A stretch of 64,000 nucleotides of DNA from Chitinibacter fontanus (GCF_013423785.1 NZ_CP058952.1:868001-932000); one strand, 5' to 3'; positions 45,016 through 52,651 are shown, counted from the stretch's first letter. Numbers and translations: made by a program. The notes: generated by a model from the sequence alone, not told the origin.

Positions 45016-45291
45016 TTAATTCTCAGTCGTCGCAAACAAACGCGGAAAATCGCCGCCAGCCGCAATCTCAATTGCCAACTGCTCTCGGAACGTGCGCTTA
45101 GAGCCGTCAGGTACTTCGTTCTCATCTACCACCGTAAACGTCAGAGCATCCAGCTCATCATCCGACAATGCACGTGCATCCTCGCAATGATCAGCGTATT
45201 CCTCGCCCACTTCTTTTATGTATTGAGCAACGCAAGCCGCAACCGACTCGCCCACATACCAATCGCAATCATTAACCTCTACAACCTTCAT
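45016..45291 (-). CDS. Hypothetical acidic phage protein
   Basis: 91 aa, acidic. MKVVEVNDCDWYVGESVAAC and DARALSDDELDALTFTVVDE occur; similar short proteins exist in phage early operons. It overlaps the upstream gene end by 4 bases (ATGA). No function known to me. Confidence 0.65.
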   Translation of the reverse strand: MKVVEVNDCDWYVGESVAACVAQYIKEVGEEYADHCEDARALSDDELDALTFTVVDENEVPDGSKRTFREQLAIEIAAGGDFPRLFATTEN

Positions 45292-45488
45292 ACCGGCCTC
45301 CCTGTAACTTGTTTCGCCGCTGCCCGACGCGCCAGCGAAGTCAGCAACGCATCACCCGCCGATCGCGCAGCAGCTGCCGACGCATAACCATTGGCCGAGC
45401 TGATCACATAATCTTTACGGCCAGCGACCAAGGCATAAGCCCACAGCTCACGCCCACCACACGCATACGATTCAACCTTGACGCGCAT
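45288..45488 (-). CDS. Hypothetical phage protein
   Basis: 66 aa from ATG 45488, chosen because GGAGGTGGGTT precedes it. It contains RELWAYALVAGRKDYVISSA and an Ala-rich C terminus. No recognised domain. Confidence 0.65.
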   Translation of the reverse strand: MRVKVESYACGGRELWAYALVAGRKDYVISSANGYASAAAARSAGDALLTSLARRAAAKQVTGRPV

Positions 45489-45687
45489 AACCCACCTCCA
45501 AAGCATGCTGGCGGCAACGCTCTTTCGCCTCGCGGGCACTCAATAACGCCTCAGCAATCCAACCATGCGACGGATGAAACGCCGACCAACGCGGCACAAT
45601 CCCATCCATATACGACTGCACGCGATAGCCCTTGGGATGAATAAACACACCAGGCGCACGCTCACGCCAAAGACTCGCCGCCGACAT
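45472..45687 (-). CDS. Hypothetical phage protein
   Basis: 71 aa, MSAASLWRERAPGVFIHPKG at the N terminus and HGWIAEALLSAREAKERCRQ near the C terminus. It overlaps both neighbours by a few bases. Function unknown. Confidence 0.65.
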   Translation of the reverse strand: MSAASLWRERAPGVFIHPKGYRVQSYMDGIVPRWSAFHPSHGWIAEALLSAREAKERCRQHALEVGYARQG

Positions 45688-46208
45688 TAACGCTTACCCT
45701 CACCCGCCAGCGCCTCGGCCCGCAGCTCGGCCTGTACCTCGGCATCGCCATACACGCGATCGAGCAGCGCCAGGTAATGCATTACCTTGGCATTGAGCTC
45801 ATGCGCCGACTTAATCAAGGCCGCACGTTCCTGCATATCCACCACGCCATCATTACTCACCGCGGCCTGCGCTTTACGCGCCAACTCGCCCAGCTGCGTG
45901 CTGGTAGACATAAACGCCAGCATCAAATCCTCGTTATCCTGCACCGCATCAAACGCAGGCATCGGCACATACAGCCCACCCAACTGGCTGGCCATCGCCG
46001 CAATCAAATTGCGACCACCCGTCAGCTCCATCAGCGACACGGCATCCTGCACACCCAAAATCGCCCGATTGTGGCCAGTCAACTTATGCCGCAAAGTCTG
46101 CGGCGAGCCCGTCACCGACAAACTCAGCGATTCCTGACCCCCACGCCACAAAGCGCAATCCGCCCGCGCCGCCTCTTCCAAACTCACTGTCCGATCAATG
46201 TGATACAT
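45687..46208 (-). CDS. Phage regulatory protein CII family (PF06892-like)
   Basis: 173 aa from ATG 46208 (G-rich RBS). TGSPQTLRHKLTGHNRAILG followed by VQDAVSLMELTGGRNLIAAM is the pattern of the Phage_CP76/CII-like regulators. It lies second after cro in the leftward early operon, the position of lambda cII, and likely biases the lysis/lysogeny choice. Confidence 0.8.
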   Translation of the reverse strand: MYHIDRTVSLEEAARADCALWRGGQESLSLSVTGSPQTLRHKLTGHNRAILGVQDAVSLMELTGGRNLIAAMASQLGGLYVPMPAFDAVQDNEDLMLAFMSTSTQLGELARKAQAAVSNDGVVDMQERAALIKSAHELNAKVMHYLALLDRVYGDAEVQAELRAEALAGEGKR

Positions 46209-46290
46209 ATCACCCACCCCCACTTGTCAGCTGTGCGCTTACAAAATCAGCGATCAGCACTAAGATGCCGTTGTGGCATCGACCACGAAT

Positions 46291-46315
46291 AAAAAAACCC
46301 AGCAATAAAGCTGGG
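46291..46315 (-). terminator. tR1-like terminator between cro and the CII-family gene
   Basis: CCCAGC-AATAAA-GCTGGG with a seven-A run on the left (T-run for leftward RNA), just after the cro-like stop. A second short hairpin GATGCC..GGCATC lies at 46264-46281. Confidence 0.75.
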
Positions 46316-46326
46316 CAAAGCCAGCC

Positions 46327-46539
46327 CTATGCAGAATGGGCTGACGAGGAAACGGAACAACGTACCGAATGCAGAGAAACCAACTTTGAGCCGATGGCAT
46401 AGCTCAAACGCTCGCCACGTTCACCGCGAGCGAGCTGATCGACCATCGACTTGGAGCACTCAAGCGCGGCGGCCAACTCGGACCGACCAAGACCTGAACT
46501 CAGCAAATCGGCCACGATTCCCTGCCAATTTGGACTCAT
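46327..46539 (-). CDS. Cro-like small HTH repressor
   Basis: 70 aa. VADLLSSGLGRSELAAALEC followed by SKSMVDQLARGERGERLSYA is a helix-turn-helix. It is divergent from cI and is the first gene of the leftward early operon, so Cro function is inferred from position and size. Confidence 0.75.
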   Translation of the reverse strand: MSPNWQGIVADLLSSGLGRSELAAALECSKSMVDQLARGERGERLSYAIGSKLVSLHSVRCSVSSSAHSA

Positions 46540-46569
46540 GAAACTAACACCAATGAATTAACTGACACG

Positions 46570-46599
46570 TTTATAACTCATTTGTGTTTATTTTGTAAA
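46570..46599 (-). promoter_or_regulatory. Leftward early promoter (PR-like) with repressor operator
   Basis: On the minus strand TTTACA (46599-46594), an 18-base spacer and TATAAA (46575-46570). The spacer contains an operator (plus-strand TAACTCATTTGTGTTT at 46574-46589) shared with the rightward promoter at 48096-48136. Confidence 0.7.
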
Positions 46600-46636
46600 C
46601 TCCAATGTGGCAGTGACTTCTAATACAATTGAGATT

Positions 46637-47407
46637 ATGAACACACTTGCCGACCGCCTTCGCCTACGCCGCAAAGAACTCAAGCTCTCCCAAGAGGACT
46701 TGGGCAAGCGTATTGGCGTCAGCCAATCATCGATTGGCAACATCGAATCTGGCCGCAACAGAAGCGCGACCTTCCTACCTCAACTAGCCGACGCCCTTGG
46801 CGTTAATGCCCTTTGGCTGGCTGAAGGTAAAGGCGCAATGCTTAACAACGGCACCGGCCTACAAAGCAACGCAGCACTCATGCCCCAAGATGAAGAAGCA
46901 AAAAAAATCTTGGCGGCCAATGAAGCACTCAAAGCAGGCGAAATTTCTTTTGAGGAATATGCCGACCTCACCAACTCAGCAGCGCTGCCGTTTTACGACA
47001 TCAAGGCCAGCTGCGGCACTGGCGAGCCGACCTTTGAAGTGATTTCCCACAAATACTTTACCGACAAAAACGAGCTAATCAGACTGGGACTCAAACCTGA
47101 CCGCACTTTCTGGTGCAAAGCAGCTGGCGACAGCATGGAGCCTGCCATTAAAGACGGCGATCGACTACTAGTCGAGCAGCTGGATGGCCACAGCCTCACC
47201 GACATCCTGAACAACAAAATCTATCTATTCAGCTGGAATGGCGAGTTATTTTGCAAACGCCTGATCCGCCAGATGGATGGCTCACTACTGGTAAAGAGCG
47301 ACAATAGCGAATATCACCGCGACATCCTGATTACCAGCGAGCAGGCCGGACAAATGAAGCTAATTGGCCGCGTGCGCCAAGCCCACACCCCACCCAACAA
47401 GTTCTAA
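46637..47407 (+). CDS. CI-like prophage repressor (XRE HTH + S24 autoprotease domain)
   Basis: 256 aa from ATG 46637. The XRE HTH spans ~1-62 (LSQEDLGKRIGVSQSSIGNI) and the S24/LexA-like domain follows ~117-250, with catalytic S166 in AAGDSMEPAI and K207 in CKRL. The cleavage site is Cys126-Gly127 (KASCGTG) instead of the usual Ala-Gly. It keeps the prophage silent by binding the operators at 46574-46589 and 48096-48162, and RecA-stimulated self-cleavage should allow SOS induction. Confidence 0.93.
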   Translation: MNTLADRLRLRRKELKLSQEDLGKRIGVSQSSIGNIESGRNRSATFLPQLADALGVNALWLAEGKGAMLNNGTGLQSNAALMPQDEEAKKILAANEALKAGEISFEEYADLTNSAALPFYDIKASCGTGEPTFEVISHKYFTDKNELIRLGLKPDRTFWCKAAGDSMEPAIKDGDRLLVEQLDGHSLTDILNNKIYLFSWNGELFCKRLIRQMDGSLLVKSDNSEYHRDILITSEQAGQMKLIGRVRQAHTPPNKF

Positions 47408-47423
47408 GCACCACACAAACAAC

Positions 47424-47447
47424 AACCCGCCTCGGCGGGTTTTCTTT
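47424..47447 (+). terminator. Terminator after cI
   Basis: AACCCGC-CTCG-GCGGGTT followed by TTTCTTTT, 16 bases past the repressor stop. Confidence 0.85.
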
Positions 47448-47497
47448 TGCCTATCGCCCTGATAAATTTCTAAAGCCCTTAACTCAACTGAATAATC

Positions 47498-48013
47498 ATG
47501 AAAAAAATCATATTCTTAATCGCCGCCGCGCTCAGCGCCAACGCCGTCGCCATTCAGCTCAACGACATACTCCCAGGCAAAACCGAAGCAGACCTAAAAA
47601 AAGCAGCACTCACCTGCAAAACTGGCAAGTCAAAATACACCACCTGCACAACATCCAAACCCACCCAAGTTGAACAGCTAGAAGCCACCCCCTACAGCAT
47701 CGAAACCTTTATCGATAAAAAACGTAGCAATACCAGCCACCTCACACAAATCACCCTAACCAAACCCTACGAAAGCACTAAGGGCTGCATAGATAAAAAA
47801 TCCCCCGAAGGATTTATCGAGCAAGACTGCTCGGCCAGCAAGGAATACCAGGCAAACCAAGCCAAAATCGCCCAAGCCACAGCCGCAGCCGAATCAAAAC
47901 TAACCAAACTATTCGGCAGCTCACGCAAAGACGAACTCGGGCGAAAATACTGGCTCAACAAAGCCGACAACAAATTTTTCTTTGAAGGCGACACCCTCAA
48001 CATCCAAGAATAA
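47498..48013 (+). CDS. Secreted protein of unknown function (probable lysogenic-conversion gene)
   Basis: 171 aa with a Sec signal peptide MKKIIFLIAAALSANAVA. The mature part has four cysteines (LTCKTG, TTCTTS, KGCIDK, QDCSAS) and is rich in Lys and Thr, with a helical Gln/Ala stretch. It lies between the cI terminator and the rightward early promoter, so it can be expressed in the lysogen. Periplasmic location and position suggest a superinfection-exclusion or host-fitness moron; there is no direct functional evidence. Confidence 0.7.
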   Translation: MKKIIFLIAAALSANAVAIQLNDILPGKTEADLKKAALTCKTGKSKYTTCTTSKPTQVEQLEATPYSIETFIDKKRSNTSHLTQITLTKPYESTKGCIDKKSPEGFIEQDCSASKEYQANQAKIAQATAAAESKLTKLFGSSRKDELGRKYWLNKADNKFFFEGDTLNIQE

Positions 48014-48095
48014 GCCACACCAAAGCCACAAAATACCGCTTATCGTGATTTTTTAAACACAAAAAACCACAAAAAAACACACTCACCGCACAAAT

Positions 48096-48162
48096 AAACT
48101 CATTTGTGTTTGACAGATAAAAACTCATATGTGATATTTGCCTCATAAACACAAACGAGGTG
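48096..48162 (+). promoter_or_regulatory. Rightward early promoter (PL-like) with three operator copies
   Basis: TTGACA (48110-48115), a 17-base spacer and GATATT (48133-48138). Operators resembling AAACTCATTTGTGTTT lie at 48096-48111 and 48121-48136 (AAACTCATATGTGATA) and, inverted, at 48147-48162 (AAACACAAACGAGGTG). The same sequence is found at 46574-46589. All are likely bound by CI and Cro. Confidence 0.75.
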
Positions 48163-48168
48163 AACATC

Positions 48169-48594
48169 ATGCAGCTTTTCCAACAGACCCAACTCGCCAC
48201 CCAGCAGGCCTATTTACGCGCCCTGCATGAGCTGGAAAGCATCCACGACTCCATCGAAGCCCAAGAGCAACTGATCGAGCACATCAACCGCCTCGCTGGC
48301 GTTTATGCCGAGCCTTCGTTCGATGGCTACCAATCCGGCACCCCCGCCATCAAGGCAGAAATCAGCCACCTGGCACAAATCACCGAGATCAATCAGCTGA
48401 TCCAATCCCACGGCTGGGAAACGCCAATCCTTTACGCCCAATGCAGCCCGACAGACCCAAAGCAAACATGGATTGCCCACGCCAACAAGATCTGCATTCT
48501 CGAAGAAGATTCAGTTACCCGCCGCGTCGCGAGCCGTGCCGCCTTCTCAATTGATTACATCCTGACCACTACCGGCACCGAGGCTTTGCAATGA
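48169..48594 (+). CDS. Hypothetical early phage protein
   Basis: 141 aa from ATG 48169 (GAGG 8 bases upstream). The N terminus is helical (LATQQAYLRALHELESIHDS) and the C-terminal part beta-rich. First gene of the rightward early operon; position alone suggests an N-like or host-takeover role, but no domain is recognised. Confidence 0.65.
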   Translation: MQLFQQTQLATQQAYLRALHELESIHDSIEAQEQLIEHINRLAGVYAEPSFDGYQSGTPAIKAEISHLAQITEINQLIQSHGWETPILYAQCSPTDPKQTWIAHANKICILEEDSVTRRVASRAAFSIDYILTTTGTEALQ

Positions 48595-48785
48595 TCGCCC
48601 AAGCACTCACACCGACAATCCCCAACATCAACCACCGCCCAGCTGGCGGCCAACTGGTCCGCGATGTGAGCGACGACTACACGATGTTGAGCTTTTTAAC
48701 CCGCCACGGCTGGCGCATCACTGCATCAGACGATCGCGCCGGCTGGTATTGGGCAACCCGCACATGCAAACGCTTAAAGAATTAA
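48591..48785 (+). CDS. Hypothetical small phage protein
   Basis: 64 aa, overlapping the previous stop by 4 bases (ATGA). RDVSDDYTMLSFLTRHGWRI and DDRAGWYWATRTCKRL occur. No domain recognised. Confidence 0.6.
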   Translation: MIAQALTPTIPNINHRPAGGQLVRDVSDDYTMLSFLTRHGWRITASDDRAGWYWATRTCKRLKN

Positions 48786-48853
48786 TTGTGGCCACGGCGA
48801 TCGCCGTACTTTGGACTGCAGCCGGAATCGGCTGGTTATTAATCAAGCACTGA
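48764..48853 (+). CDS. Predicted 29-aa membrane peptide
   Basis: ATG 48764 opens a 29-codon frame (MQTLKELIVATAIAVLWTAA, then a Gly-Ile-Gly-Trp stretch and KH) with one membrane-spanning segment. It overlaps the end of the preceding gene, and its TGA merges with the RBS of the next, which fits the tightly packed operon. Its size makes it uncertain. Confidence 0.45.
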   Translation: MQTLKELIVATAIAVLWTAAGIGWLLIKH

Positions 48854-48863
48854 GGTAACGAAT

Positions 48864-49481
48864 ATGACACTCACCGAGCAAATACGGCAGATTCTCACCA
48901 CCGCCACCAGCCCGCTCACCCGCAGCGAGATCTACAAAAAAGCAGATCTAGCAGCCAATGAAAAGGAAGTCGGCAGCGCGTTGCATGCCCTACTGAATGC
49001 CGCCGAGATCGAACAACTCGCCCCCACTCGCCCAGGCGCGAGCAATCGCTTTCAGATCATTGGCTGCGTGGCCAAGGCCATCAGCCCGAATCAACCGCCC
49101 GCAGTTGTGCCATCGAGCACCGAGCAGCAAACCGAAATCACGCGCCTGACCGCTGAACTACAAGCGGCCAACAACCGGATTTTCGATCTAACCGAGCAAA
49201 ACGAACTGCTCGCAGAAGAACTCGAAGATTGCCGCACCGGCACCAGCCTTGCGCCAGTACCAAATACACAAACCACGCCAGCGCCGATCTTGCCACCGCA
49301 AAACATGGGCAAAGCCATTCGCCTGTTCAACACCGTTTGCGATCGCAACCTGAGCGAGAAAGAAGGCTGGCTATTTCTGGTAGCGCTGCAGCTGAACTAC
49401 GCCAGCGACCCCAAGCAAGGCGACAACACCGCGCCAATCGAAGGCTTTTCTGCCCTCAGCCAAGCGCGACTGGCAGCGTAA
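48864..49481 (+). CDS. Winged-helix/coiled-coil early phage protein
   Basis: 205 aa. The N-terminal ~70 residues resemble a winged helix (EQIRQILTTATSPLTRSEIY then a helical repeat), followed by a coiled coil (EITRLTAELQAANNRIFDLT) and a C-terminal helical part. It is likely DNA-binding, but the function is unknown. Confidence 0.65.
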   Translation: MTLTEQIRQILTTATSPLTRSEIYKKADLAANEKEVGSALHALLNAAEIEQLAPTRPGASNRFQIIGCVAKAISPNQPPAVVPSSTEQQTEITRLTAELQAANNRIFDLTEQNELLAEELEDCRTGTSLAPVPNTQTTPAPILPPQNMGKAIRLFNTVCDRNLSEKEGWLFLVALQLNYASDPKQGDNTAPIEGFSALSQARLAA

Positions 49482-49503
49482 ACCGCAACAAAGGACAAAC
49501 ACC

Positions 49504-49737
49504 ATGAGCCAACAACTCGAACACCTAGACGAAATCGCCCAAGAAGCATGGAACGGCGAATACGACCGCGTAGACACGCTATCCACCGGCGAACGCCTCT
49601 ATGTAGCAGTCGCATCAGGCCGCATGCGCGAGATCTGCCCTAACGACTCGATTGCTTATGCAGTTGATCGCATCGGCCCTGAATGGATGGCACACATGCT
49701 TGAAGTCTGGCGCGCAGCTCAGCAACCAAAACTCTAA
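49504..49737 (+). CDS. Hypothetical phage protein
   Basis: 77 aa. LSTGERLYVAVASGRMREIC resembles small proteins of phage early operons. No domain recognised. Confidence 0.6.
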   Translation: MSQQLEHLDEIAQEAWNGEYDRVDTLSTGERLYVAVASGRMREICPNDSIAYAVDRIGPEWMAHMLEVWRAAQQPKL

Positions 49738-49759
49738 CCTTTTTTTCACAGGAAACACC

Positions 49760-49987
49760 ATGTCAGATCCAAACGACCTCGCCAGCGACATCGCCAGCGA
49801 CATCGAGCACGCCAACCGCGAAGCAGGTATCGAACGCACCCGCGCCGCAGCTCGCATGCGCTTTGCCACTGAATGCCGCCACTGCGGCGAAGATCTGGAA
49901 GCACACCGCCAGGTGTACGGTAGCTGCATCCACTGCCAGACCGCGATCGAGAAAAAACAGAAGCAAGGCATCCGATGCGCGAGCTGA
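49760..49987 (+). CDS. TraR/DksA-type zinc-finger protein
   Basis: 75 aa from ATG 49760 (AGGAAAC upstream). An acidic N-terminal helix (DPNDLASDIASDIEHANREA) precedes a C4 zinc finger with C39, C42, C56 and C59 (ECRHCGE..GSCIHCQ). Size and layout match TraR, which binds the secondary channel of RNA polymerase and mimics DksA plus ppGpp. It may retune host transcription during infection. Confidence 0.82.
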   Translation: MSDPNDLASDIASDIEHANREAGIERTRAAARMRFATECRHCGEDLEAHRQVYGSCIHCQTAIEKKQKQGIRCAS

Positions 49988-50091
49988 AATTTTATTGCCG
50001 TAATTGCCAACAACTCATCGGGCGCGGCGCCGTGATGCCACAGCGCTGCAACCGATGCCAATCAACCAACATCATTGGCCGTACCGATTAA
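49975..50091 (+). CDS. Com-like zinc-ribbon peptide (38 aa)
   Basis: ATG 49975 lies inside the end of the TraR-like gene. The product MRELKFYCRNCQQLIGRG continues to QRCNRCQSTNIIG. The two CxxC pairs and the RNCQQLIG / RCNRC pattern resemble Mu Com, a small zinc-binding translational activator. Overlaps both neighbours; a TAATG links it to the next frame. Confidence 0.65.
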   Translation: MRELKFYCRNCQQLIGRGAVMPQRCNRCQSTNIIGRTD

Positions 50092-50240
50092 TGCACCACA
50101 AATTATGCAAGACCCTGACCCAAGCCCGCCGCCAACAACAAAGCCGCGCCAGCTGGTATCAGGACCAGAAAAAAGCCAAACAACACGCCAGCACGCAGCT
50201 GGCCAGCGCAAACAAATCAGCAACACCGGAGGCAGCATGA
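50091..50240 (+). CDS. Small basic phage protein (49 aa)
   Basis: ATG 50091 overlaps the previous stop (TAATG) and the stop overlaps the following start (ATGA). The product is very basic (QARRQQQSRASWYQDQKKAK). The tight coupling on both sides supports translation; function unknown. Confidence 0.55.
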   Translation: MHHKLCKTLTQARRQQQSRASWYQDQKKAKQHASTQLASANKSATPEAA

Positions 50241-50551
50241 AACAAGAAACCAACGCAAACCCAATCGACGCCCATGCCATGCTGCTCACCCTACAAAGCA
50301 TGGTCGAAGCCCTGAGAAATCCGCCACGCACACTGCGCCCCGACGATCGCCTTTGGGACGCCGAAACCGTGGCCGATTACCTCTGCGTCAGCCGCCGCCA
50401 CGTCATCGAGCGCCTTGCCTGCATGCCCGACTTCCCCGCCGCCGTATTGCTCCCCACCAGCGGCGACAGCAAAGCCCAACGCCGCTGGAAGCCTGCCGAC
50501 ATCCGCCGCTGGGCCGAACGCCGCCAGGAAACCAAAAAGACTTTGAATTAA
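50237..50551 (+). CDS. AlpA/excisionase-like HTH protein
   Basis: 104 aa from ATG 50237 with GGAGG upstream. RLWDAETVADYLCVSRRHVI and a C-terminal RWKPADIRRWAERRQET are the MerR-like winged helix of excisionases and AlpA-type regulators. It may direct prophage excision or regulate early genes. Confidence 0.75.
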   Translation: MKQETNANPIDAHAMLLTLQSMVEALRNPPRTLRPDDRLWDAETVADYLCVSRRHVIERLACMPDFPAAVLLPTSGDSKAQRRWKPADIRRWAERRQETKKTLN

Positions 50552-50560
50552 GGAGCGATC

Positions 50561-50758
50561 GTGAACTGGATCAAACGCATTTACCTCATTTTGCTGCGCG
50601 ACTTGGTTGCAGCCAATTTCATGGCCACAACCCAACTCTTACCACGCAGCGCAATCAAGCCCAATGAAAACGAAACGCTCGGCGAGGCAATGGCAAGAAA
50701 CAGCTACCGCGCAGCCGATGAATTTATCAAGCACCGTCAGAAAACATTGAAAAAATAA
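50561..50758 (+). CDS. Hypothetical small phage protein
   Basis: 65 aa from GTG 50561, chosen because GGAG lies 8 bases upstream. An N-terminal hydrophobic stretch (IKRIYLILLRDLVAANFMAT) may be membrane-associated. Function unknown. Confidence 0.55.
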   Translation: MNWIKRIYLILLRDLVAANFMATTQLLPRSAIKPNENETLGEAMARNSYRAADEFIKHRQKTLKK

Positions 50759-50769
50759 GGAAATCAACC

Positions 50770-51429
50770 ATGATCACCCAAGCCCAGCTCGAACAATTCA
50801 CCGCCTCAAAAAACGATATACGCACCTATTTCCGCACGCCGTTTCAAGTCAACGGCCATGTATTTGCAACCAATGGCCATATCGCAATTGTGGTCCACAA
50901 ATTTGACGGCCAACCCCGCATCGGGGAAGGCAAAAACGAAAAAACCGCAGCTGCTCGACTCAGCAAATGGCTCAAAGAAAATCAATTTAACCCAGCTAAC
51001 CCACTACCTGAGTTCAATTTACCGCCCAAAGTAACCCACACCTGCACTTGCTGCAAAGGCGAACTCAAAACCAAAGAATGCCAGCACTGCGAAGGCGAAG
51101 GCGATCTCTATACCTCACACGGCCACGTTCGAGAATGCACCGTATGCAACCGAACTGGGCGAGTTCCCCACCCCAAAGATGAACCAGAAACCGATGACAC
51201 AGCGCCATGCTACTGCTGCAACGATGGCATCGAAACTGAAGAGCGCGACCCTGTATACATCGAAGGCCAATGCTTTTCAGCCGACTATATCGAGCTGATA
51301 CAAGCGCTGCCGAACGTCCTATTTGCCACTGGAATAACACAACTATCAGACAAACCCAGTTACGACCTACCCGCCGCCAAATTCACCTTTGATGGCGGCG
51401 AAGGCCTACTCATGCCGCGCACAAAATAA
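50770..51429 (+). CDS. Cys-rich zinc-binding phage protein with clamp-like ends
   Basis: 219 aa. The centre holds DnaJ-like CxxC motifs (CTCCKGEL, CQHCEGEG, CTVCNRTGR, CYCCNDG), likely binding two zinc ions. The outer segments (FQVNGHVFATNGHIAIVV at the N side; FTFDGGEGLLMPRTK at the C end) resemble DnaN-type sliding clamp edges. This is a visual similarity only. No certain function. Confidence 0.6.
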   Translation: MITQAQLEQFTASKNDIRTYFRTPFQVNGHVFATNGHIAIVVHKFDGQPRIGEGKNEKTAAARLSKWLKENQFNPANPLPEFNLPPKVTHTCTCCKGELKTKECQHCEGEGDLYTSHGHVRECTVCNRTGRVPHPKDEPETDDTAPCYCCNDGIETEERDPVYIEGQCFSADYIELIQALPNVLFATGITQLSDKPSYDLPAAKFTFDGGEGLLMPRTK

Positions 51430-51439
51430 GGGGAAAACC

Positions 51440-51712
51440 ATGCATACCAACCGCAGCGAAATCATCCGGCCAGCACAGGCCATTTTTGGCACCAGCCAGC
51501 GCCCAAGCCACATCCAAAGCGGCAAAGACTCTTACGCAAACCATCTGCGCAGAACAACCGAGAGCATCACTTTTTGGACTCGCATGCAAAACAGACCGCA
51601 GGACTCAATTGAAGCTAACGAGAACAAGAAAGCTTATGCACTTCGCGCGGCAGCAGACCAAATTGACGCATCTATCGAACTCGCCAAGCAATACACCATC
51701 ACCCAAGGCTAG
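51440..51712 (+). CDS. Hypothetical phage protein
   Basis: 90 aa from ATG 51440 (AAGGGG upstream). Mostly helical (NKKAYALRAAADQIDASIEL). No domain recognised. Confidence 0.6.
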   Translation: MHTNRSEIIRPAQAIFGTSQRPSHIQSGKDSYANHLRRTTESITFWTRMQNRPQDSIEANENKKAYALRAAADQIDASIELAKQYTITQG

Positions 51713-51716
51713 CACC

Positions 51717-52136
51717 ATGAAAATCATCAAGCACGTTTTCTACAAAATACTCTTATTCACCCTAATCCTATTGGCCACATTCAAAGGCCAGCAAGGCTGC
51801 GAGAACACAGCCCTATTTCTGCTCTGGCTAAGCATCATCATCAGCCTACTTAGCATCCGTGACGACGTGCGCCAGCAAGCGATTGACGCCAACGACCAGT
51901 CACCAATACCACCAATAGCTGCACTCACAATCAACGCCATCATCCTCGCGCCGCTAGTGTATTTCGGCTGGTGGATCACCGCCATCGGCTGGACGCTAGC
52001 CATCATCTGGAATGAAGGCACCCGCGTCGCAATCGAAAAGGGCATCGCCGAAAAAAGCAAAACCCACCCACTAACCAAGCTCAACACTACACCAACACTC
52101 AGAGTGCCGACCTACTACAAGGAAGAAGAAAAATAA
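51717..52136 (+). CDS. Predicted membrane protein of the phage early operon
   Basis: 139 aa from ATG 51717. Several hydrophobic segments (ILLFTLILLATF, ALFLLWLSIIISLLSI, AALTINAIILAPLVYFGWWI, IGWTLAIIWN) and a charged C-terminal tail. It may affect the host membrane during infection; unknown. Confidence 0.6.
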   Translation: MKIIKHVFYKILLFTLILLATFKGQQGCENTALFLLWLSIIISLLSIRDDVRQQAIDANDQSPIPPIAALTINAIILAPLVYFGWWITAIGWTLAIIWNEGTRVAIEKGIAEKSKTHPLTKLNTTPTLRVPTYYKEEEK

Positions 52137-52651
52137 TGCCAAACACCACGCAATTAGACCCAGCACTATGCGCTGATCGTCTTGAGAAAGAAGGCGACAT
52201 CCAGGCCGCACGGATCATCCGCGAACTCGCTGCCGAATGCCTGGCATTAAAACCCCGCAAGTGCTCACCACTCCCACATCGGGACGACGTTTTAACCATT
52301 GAAGAGTCTTGGGAATTCTGGCGCGACATCGTGAGCAATCCAGACGGATCACTCAACATCGAGCAGATCAAGCGCGAGCTGTGCGACTACGGCAATGTTT
52401 TGAACTATGCGGCTATCGTTTACGACCACGCTACGGGTGGCAAATGCACCAAGCCGCTCACTTACCCAAGCGTCGCAATCTCACTGATTGACGACCATGT
52501 TACCGAGCTAAGCGACGAAGCTATCAAAGAAAGCCAAGAGGCCACCAACCAAGCACCAGTCCACGTCTTATTCGTGAAGGGCAAGCCGGTCGCAGCAAGC
52601 GACACCCCATACAGCCTATCTCTGTACGGCGATCAGACCGCAATACATTAG
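52136..52651 (+). CDS. Hypothetical phage protein
   Basis: 171 aa, coupled to the preceding gene (TAATG). LCADRLEKEGDIQAARIIRE is helical, and GNVLNYAAIVYDHATGGKCT lies mid-protein. Similar genes occur in phage early operons; no function known. Confidence 0.6.
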   Translation: MPNTTQLDPALCADRLEKEGDIQAARIIRELAAECLALKPRKCSPLPHRDDVLTIEESWEFWRDIVSNPDGSLNIEQIKRELCDYGNVLNYAAIVYDHATGGKCTKPLTYPSVAISLIDDHVTELSDEAIKESQEATNQAPVHVLFVKGKPVAASDTPYSLSLYGDQTAIH

